Assembly (NCBI GenBank): GCA_900088475.1 | Contig: FLMG01000988.1 | Span: 216,808 to 230,101, forward strand | DNA: 13,294 nucleotides | From: Hyphochytrium catenoides | Lineage: Eukaryota; Sar; Hyphochytriomycetes; Hyphochytriales; Hyphochytriaceae | Reading direction: 5' to 3' | In this document: piece after piece, positions 8,937-13,294 of the stretch | Numbering within the stretch: position 1 is the stretch's first letter | Layout: each line of letters starts with the position of its first letter | The notes under the pieces: generated by a model | What the model saw: only the letters and a program-made list of their open reading frames with translations | Database searches by the model: none | What the model was told of the DNA's origin: nothing | Translations under genes and position numbers: made by a program

Positions 8937-10376
8937 CTAGTGCTCCTCCTCCTCGCAGTGCTTCTTATACTGCTGCTCATCTAAGAGACCCTTCAACTCA
9001 TCCTTATCAGAGAGCTTCAAAATATAGAAGTTGAAATGTATTAGCAGCGGACATTGAAAGACATTAGACACAAGAGCTGAAAGTACAGAGCCGCACGGAG
9101 CAGGGAGCATAAGGGGTTAGAAGACAGGATCATCAGAAAGCACACACAAAGACACCAAAGGCGCGAGAAGTGACTAGAAATAAGAGCAAGAACCGAGAGT
9201 TGGCCAGCCGGTGGCCTATAGTTACAGCCTTTACCTTGATCTTCATGACCCAGCCCTTGTCAAGAGGAGACTCATTAATGAGCCCAGGATTGTCCGAGAG
9301 GGCCTAATATGTTCATTTGAGCGATGAGAGACTGGTCGCCTTTCCTGATAATGTTCTCCCTGTGTCATCATCTCCTTCCTCGACATCCCCAGCACCCTAG
9401 CAACTGACTCTGCTGGCGCTAACGCTCCCTTTCTCTAGTTCCGTTCCAGATCATTCCATCTCTCTGTCCCCCTTAACCATTGTTTCTTGGTCAACTTACG
9501 TCATTGGCGCCTACAATCTCTCCGCTAACGGGAGCGTACAGGTCACTTGCAGCCTTAACAGACTCCACAGACCCAAAGGTATCACTGGATATGATCTTGG
9601 TCAGCGACGGCCAGCAAGAAGTTTACAGCTCGAGGAGTATGTGAAGAGAGGAGACAAGGAACTATAGACTTGCTCGAGGAAACGTCAAGAAGAAAAAGAG
9701 AACTTATGGAGAGTCGAGAGACTAACGGCTATCGTCCTGGTCCTTTCGCCTACTGTGTAGCCCACCCAGGTCGACGCATCGGACTTGCCAGAGAAAGAGA
9801 CAGGAAGCGAGAGAGAGGTATAGAGAGGGAGAGACAGAGATCCTACTTACCCTTTGGAGACGGAATCCCCGACATTGGGCAGCTCAACGTAAACCACATC
9901 CCCGAGCTGGTTCTGAGCAAAGTCAGTGATGCCGACTGTCCCTACATCTCCCGAGAGCTGTCGACAGTGTAATTTCAGAGACCAACCGCTTATAATGGCT
10001 GCCGTGTCTCCTTGCTACAGCCTTCTTCCCTTGTATGACCATACAAACCGTTTGCTACGCCCTTATAGTTCCATCACCCACGTCTCCCACTCTCCCAAAT
10101 GCTCCTCTCACGTCACTTTCTCTTCCTCCCTGTGCATCTTCAGCTGGTCTTAAACAATATGGCAGCTCTTGTCGTGAGGACGCAGCTCCGTTACTGAGTG
10201 GCTGCCTCTCAGGTTTGCTCCCTTGGTCTTACCTTCACATACTCGTGCTCCTTGGTATAGTAGGTAGACATAGCGCGGAAGCCTCTGGGGGCATTGGCCC
10301 TCACTGCCGTCGCACCGGGGCAGAAAGCGGGAGAGACCGCTCTGGCGACCACACAGCGAGCACGAGAGAGCAACAT
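8937..10376 (-). CDS. GCSH: Glycine cleavage system H protein, mitochondrial
   Basis: Five exons in transcript order, 10376-10233, 9957-9851, 9584-9500, 9303-9235 and 9014-8937, give 160 residues with consistent phases. H protein carries the lipoyl arm that shuttles the aminomethyl group between the P, T and L proteins of the mitochondrial glycine cleavage complex. The N-terminus [18 protein letters not shown] is Arg-rich without acids, a typical mitochondrial presequence of about 35 residues before [12 protein letters not shown]. The core shows [40 protein letters not shown], then [16 protein letters not shown] with lipoylation site Lys94, and [20 protein letters not shown]. It ends in CEEEEH, close to the acidic end of plant H proteins. 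The in-frame sequence upstream of 10376 has no ATG, so this start is preferred. Introns are 275, 266, 196 and 220 nt. Confidence 0.96.
9790..9840 (+). repeat. GA-rich tract at the 5' end of GCSH intron 2
   Basis: About 50 bp of imperfect GA repeat, purine on the plus strand, beginning about 10 nt inside the donor (GTAAGTAGGA) of GCSH intron 2. The transcript therefore carries a long CU-rich run directly behind the 5' splice site rather than in front of the acceptor. Confidence 0.8.
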
Positions 10377-10469
10377 GTTTGACTGCTTCGACAGAAAGAA
10401 AGGCGCGGAACGAGAGGAAGAGAACAGGGAGATCAAGAGCAAAGGGCAAAGAAGTGTTTGTCGACAACA

Positions 10470-10494
10470 GGAGAGACAGACGGAGAGAGAGAGA
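10470..10494 (+). repeat. Short GA tract upstream of GCSH
   Basis: GGAGAGACAGACGGAGAGAGAGAG-like run about 95 bp upstream of the GCSH start codon, so CT-rich in the sense of that gene and in a plausible core promoter position. Confidence 0.7.
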
Positions 10495-10721
10495 TGTGGT
10501 CAGCTGGAGGTCTATCACCCCGTAAGGATCTTAAAAGCTTTTGTTGGCTATCTTACCGGGAAAGAGAAGGCACAGCAACGGGGGAGAACACGGCGAGGCA
10601 CAAGTGGAGACTGAGAGGTGGCGACGAGAGCTGATGGTCAGGCAAGCCACGTCTGACAGAGAGGAGAAGAGGACGAAAGGAGGGAAGCGAGGAAAGAGGA
10701 AAGACATACAAAGAGAAGTGA

Positions 10722-10887
10722 TGAGAGAGAGGGAGATCAAAGAGACAGAGAGAGTGGCGTTCCCAACCGTTGACAGGCAGAGAAAGTGTGCGAGAAATAG
10801 ACAAAGAGAGGAAGGAGAGAGAGAGACAGAGAGAGAGAGACAAACAGAGAGAGAGAGAGAGAACTACCTAGAGAGTGACCGAGAGCG

Positions 10888-10935
<48 letters not shown>

Positions 10936-10962
10936 GAGGGAGAGGGACAGAGAGGAGAGAAG
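10722..10962 (+). repeat. Long (GA)n / GACA-rich tract
   Basis: Some 240 bp of GA-rich sequence, densest from 10804 to 10962. Long GAGA runs are broken by ACAGAC, CAAACAG and ACTACCTAGAGAGTGACC segments. Purine is on the plus strand. It lies 350-590 bp upstream of the GCSH start. It creates a long Arg/Glu-rich open frame that should not be taken for a gene. Confidence 0.88.
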
Positions 10963-11144
10963 CCAAAAAGGGATCTTCAAGACCCAGTCAGCACTTGCTG
11001 CTCTTTCGAAACATTCAGAGAAACATTACTGCTACTTTCACCCTTTTACTATTATGAGTAACTTGAAGTATTCCCACTGATGCATTGAAACATTCATGAC
11101 TGGAGTTGACCAGGTTTGATTGATGGTTTTGGTGCCAGTGGACG

Positions 11145-11245
11145 GAGACGGACAGGCGGGCAGCAGGCAGCAGGGCAGAGAAGGCAGGGCAGAGCGGGGA
11201 GCAGGGCGAAAGGAAGGCAGGGCAGAGCAGGCAGCCGGGCCTGGC
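11145..11245 (+). repeat. GGCAG/GGGCAGAG imperfect tandem repeat, G-rich
   Basis: A G-rich block built from GCAGGGCAGAG-like units. The 15-mer AAGGCAGGGCAGAGC occurs at 11181-11195 and again at 11214-11228, a 33-bp offset. G runs at 11173-11175, 11187-11189, 11196-11199 and 11204-11206 could form a long-loop G-quadruplex on the plus strand. It lies about 330 bp beyond the COPA stop. Confidence 0.75.
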
Positions 11246-11574
11246 GCAGGACACGCAGCAGCCGGAGATAGCTTGTAGGGAGGCAGGCGAGAAACGTTGC
11301 GGCAGAGGCGAACGACCCTGGGAGCATCCACAGCAGAGAGAGCCAGCCGCCCTACTATGAGGTGGGAGATAGTGAGAGAGGCTATTACAAGTTCAAAGAT
11401 ACGCATATGGAGACTGCTGAGGAGAGTTGTATGATCCCTGCAGAGAGTAGGACCAGAGGAGAGCTAAGTGTCCTCAAAGCAGCGACGTTAACCATCATGT
11501 TCGGCCTTCATTGTCAATAGAAGCTTGTCTAATAAGCCTTATATAGAGGGCGGCCAACTTTCAGCTAACCCTGC

Positions 11575-13237
11575 CTAAGCATTCATGGAGACTAGCCCCA
11601 ACGTCTCCTCTCCTACTTTGCTGAGTGTACAGATAACGCAAACGGAGTTTCTAAAGCTGGGGAGATAGTGAGAGGCACAGTATGGGCACTTGACGGTCTC
11701 ACTGCCTCTGTAGACTGGAGTGAGTGATCCAGCGCACAGAACGAACGGCTTAGAAGGGTCGTAGGCGAGCTGGTGCTCGTTGCGGGCCTCTTGCTCACTC
11801 TTCTGGAGGATTTTGCGTGTCTGTAGAAGGACGAGGATGAGGATGATAGAGTAGCGTCATGAGCCCATAACGCCAGACTAAAGACCGCCACATAGAGTCC
11901 GAGCCGCACACAGTACTTGGAGCTAACAGAGCAGAGGTAAAGGTGGAAGAGAGCACAGCAGAACCTTGTCCACACGGGCGAACAGACGAAAAGACGGTCA
12001 AAGGACCAAGGATGAACGCCCAGATGATGACAGCCTACCTTGTTCCTAAGGTCTGCATTCCTTTCACTAGCCACGTCAGGGAGCTCTAACAGCCTCCTGG
12101 CAAACGAAGCGGTCAGGATGAAGTCCTTGGATTTGTACGCCGCGGTCATCGCCATCTTGAGAGCCAGGAGAAGGTGAGCAGGCTGAAGGTTGCAATGGGT
12201 GAAGTAGGCAGCCAACTCCACGCTTCGTACGTCCTCCTTGTGATCTCCCATAGCGATCTTGAGCCTGATCGCAGTCAGATACTCCCTGCAGTTGCTCAGA
12301 ATATCCTTCACCTCTGCAACTTCCTGCCTTGTGTCTACACAAGCGAAGGGTAGAGAGAACACTGTCCCTTCGAATTCACTCTTGGCCTCTGAGAAGCGGC
12401 CCGCGGTGAAGGAAGAGAAAGCCTGCCTCACTCTTTCCTGAAGGTCCTTCAATGTAGTGGCAACCATAGGAAGAGACTTCGGCCCTGGATTTCCCCCCTG
12501 CGCATTGCGTAGAATAAAGCTCCGAAGAGATGGTACGGAAGCCAGCGAAGGCAGAGAAGCTGAAGCGCCGGCGTGGATGGAGAGGAAGAAGGGCTTCAGA
12601 GGCTGGAAGTTAACGACCCCAATTTGACGATGGAGGAGCTGTGAGAAGAGGTTAAGGAGTTAATCAGAGCTCAGGGACGAAGAATAGGCAGGGGGATGGG
12701 TACAGATAACGGATAAGGTATGGGAAAGAACGACAACGAAAGAGGTGGTCATCAAAGCGAGAGCGACGCAGGAAGAGAGAGACAGAGACACACAGCGAAA
12801 GAAGATTGTACGACTCAGCCAAAGACAATAATCCAGTTGCCATGTCCCTAAACTATCATCTCTTTCTTCCTCCTCCACCAAGCGACTCCCCATTGCCTCT
12901 ATCTTTACTCGTGTTCATCTACCTGCATGGCAGTCTCGAAGGATCCAGCGGCAATGTGGTCAGCGGCCAGGGAAGAATTATTGAGCCAGAGCTGCGGAGG
13001 CGTAACCCCAGGCGTGGGAGTAGAAAATCCAAAGCCACCGAGGTCAGGACTGCCAAAGCCATCCCTTCCAGTCTTGTCAACCGTTCCTTTCTCTTCCTCG
13101 CCCAGATCCAAGTCGTCCAAATCGTCTCCCAGCTCCCACTCGCCACCTCCTGCAGCCTGAGGAGATGTAACCTGCTTGGAAGCTGCCCGACCGAAAGTCA
13201 AAAAGAAAGTGGAAGGAGGCACTCGAGTGAGAACCCA
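11575..13237 (-). CDS. COPA: Coatomer subunit alpha (alpha-COP), C-terminal portion (partial)
   Basis: Three minus-strand exons are visible: 13237-12923, 12638-12039 and 11820-11575, all in phase 0, giving 387 residues to the TAG at 11577-11575. They match the last third of alpha-COP, the COPI coat subunit whose C-terminal domain binds epsilon-COP during Golgi-to-ER transport. The first exon carries an acidic Gly/Asp/Leu linker (GDDLDDLDLGEEEK), then TPPQLWLNNSSL and AGSFETAMQ. The middle exon reads LLHRQIGVVNFQPLKPFFLS, SEFEGTVFSLPFACVDTRQE, AAYFTHCNLQPAHLLLALKM and SFARRLLEL. The last reads TRKIL, FVLCAGSLTPVYRG and a Cys set CPYC...CVIC, probably a metal knuckle. The start is outside the window: an in-frame TGA lies upstream of the acceptor at 13238-13239, so another intron begins there. 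The N-terminal WD40 repeats are not in view. The first exon boundary is the least certain. Confidence 0.95.
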
Positions 13238-13294
13238 CTGAGAGTTGAGGGAAAGCCGTATTATGCGTCACATTTAAAGAGGAAGAGAGAGAGA
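13238..13294 (-). other. 3' end of an upstream COPA intron
   Basis: Read on the minus strand this is a pyrimidine-rich tract (TCTCTCTCTCTTCCTCTTT) followed by CCCTCAACTCTCAG at the acceptor. The intron donor and earlier COPA exons are outside the window. On the plus strand the tract is another GA run at 13278-13294. Confidence 0.7.

Larger units (their letters stand above)
10377..11574. other. Repeat-rich intergenic region between GCSH 5' end and COPA 3' end
   Basis: About 1.2 kb without a supported gene. It must contain the GCSH promoter and the COPA 3' UTR, both on the minus strand. GA tracts fill 10470-10494 and 10722-10962, and a GGCAG-type block fills about 11150-11250. The long plus-strand frame 10541-11080 and minus-strand frame 11038-11406 owe their composition to these repeats and have no protein-like core. 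No TTTATT (minus-strand AATAAA) was seen within 300 bp beyond the COPA stop. Confidence 0.55.

Noticed and set aside
9958-9967. 10-bp perfect palindrome at the GCSH intron 1 acceptor
   Set aside because: CTGTCGACAG is short enough to occur by chance and is explained by a normal CAG acceptor context.
10377-10442. In-frame extension of GCSH upstream to a TTG
   Set aside because: No ATG is present in it, and the ATG at 10376 already opens a typical mitochondrial presequence in a good context.
10541-11080. 179-codon plus-strand ORF rich in Arg/Glu
   Set aside because: Its length comes from (GA)n and GACA repeats, which lack stops in two frames. No conserved domain, no splice context, and it lies in the GCSH upstream region.
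11038-11406. Minus-strand Pro/Ala/Cys/Leu-rich ORFs, overlapping in two frames
   Set aside because: The composition mirrors the GGCAG repeat; two overlapping frames are equally open, which argues for repeat bias and not for coding.
11613-12467. Single 284-codon minus-strand ORF as the COPA C-terminus
   Set aside because: The frame reads through a 218-nt intron (11821-12038) and then out of frame across the last exon. Splicing 12039 to 11820 restores the conserved TRKIL and Cys-rich end.

Overview
The window is nuclear DNA from a eukaryote of unknown species. Five genes are broken by 20 complete GT-AG introns of 56-284 nt, and a sixth gene enters at the left edge as one open exon. Six conserved proteins are recognisable by eye: a CEP120-like centriole protein (partial, minus strand), dolichol-phosphate mannose synthase catalytic subunit DPM1 (plus), a plant-type C2-domain phospholipase D (plus), the ribosome-assembly factor MRTO4/MRT4 (plus), mitochondrial glycine-cleavage H protein GCSH (minus) and the C-terminal part of coatomer alpha subunit COPA (minus, partial). 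Exon boundaries were set by hand from splice sites, reading phase and remembered family sequences. They should be good to the base where the phase check is stated.

Organism: a CEP120 homologue suggests an organism that builds centrioles or flagella. The PLD is of the C2 (plant-like) type rather than the PX/PH type, and DPM1 is the soluble human/plant type without a C-terminal membrane anchor. Together these fit a flagellated alga or protist (for example a streptophyte or other alga, a stramenopile or an alveolate). The sequence does not settle which. The abundant (GA)n tracts are a genome-level signature but not diagnostic.

Layout: 1-584 CEP120 N-terminus (minus); 585-1260 shared divergent promoter region; 1261-2577 DPM1 (nine exons, mostly ~60-nt introns); 2578-3701 intergenic, with a poly(A) signal, an unexplained 56-codon exon-like ORF lacking ATG (2730-2900) and a large GA tract; 3702-6375 C2-PLD (three exons); 6376-6841 intergenic with a GA tract; 6842-8623 MRTO4 (six exons); 8624-8936 a short tail-to-tail gap; 8937-10376 GCSH (minus, five exons); 10377-11574 a repeat-rich intergenic stretch (GA tracts and a GGCAG repeat block); 11575-13237 COPA C-terminus (minus, three exons seen, upstream exons beyond the window).

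The genes are unrelated housekeeping functions: centriole assembly, glycoconjugate precursor synthesis, phospholipid signalling, 60S biogenesis, one-carbon metabolism and Golgi-to-ER transport. Nothing suggests an operon or a gene cluster. No mobile element, CRISPR array, tRNA or rRNA was recognised. The points most worth a second look are the orphan ORF at 2730-2900, the one-sided strand placement of the long GA tracts, the DPM1 intron-size contrast with its 26-nt microexon and NAGNAG acceptor, and the readable 33-bp tandem duplication in the last MRTO4 intron.
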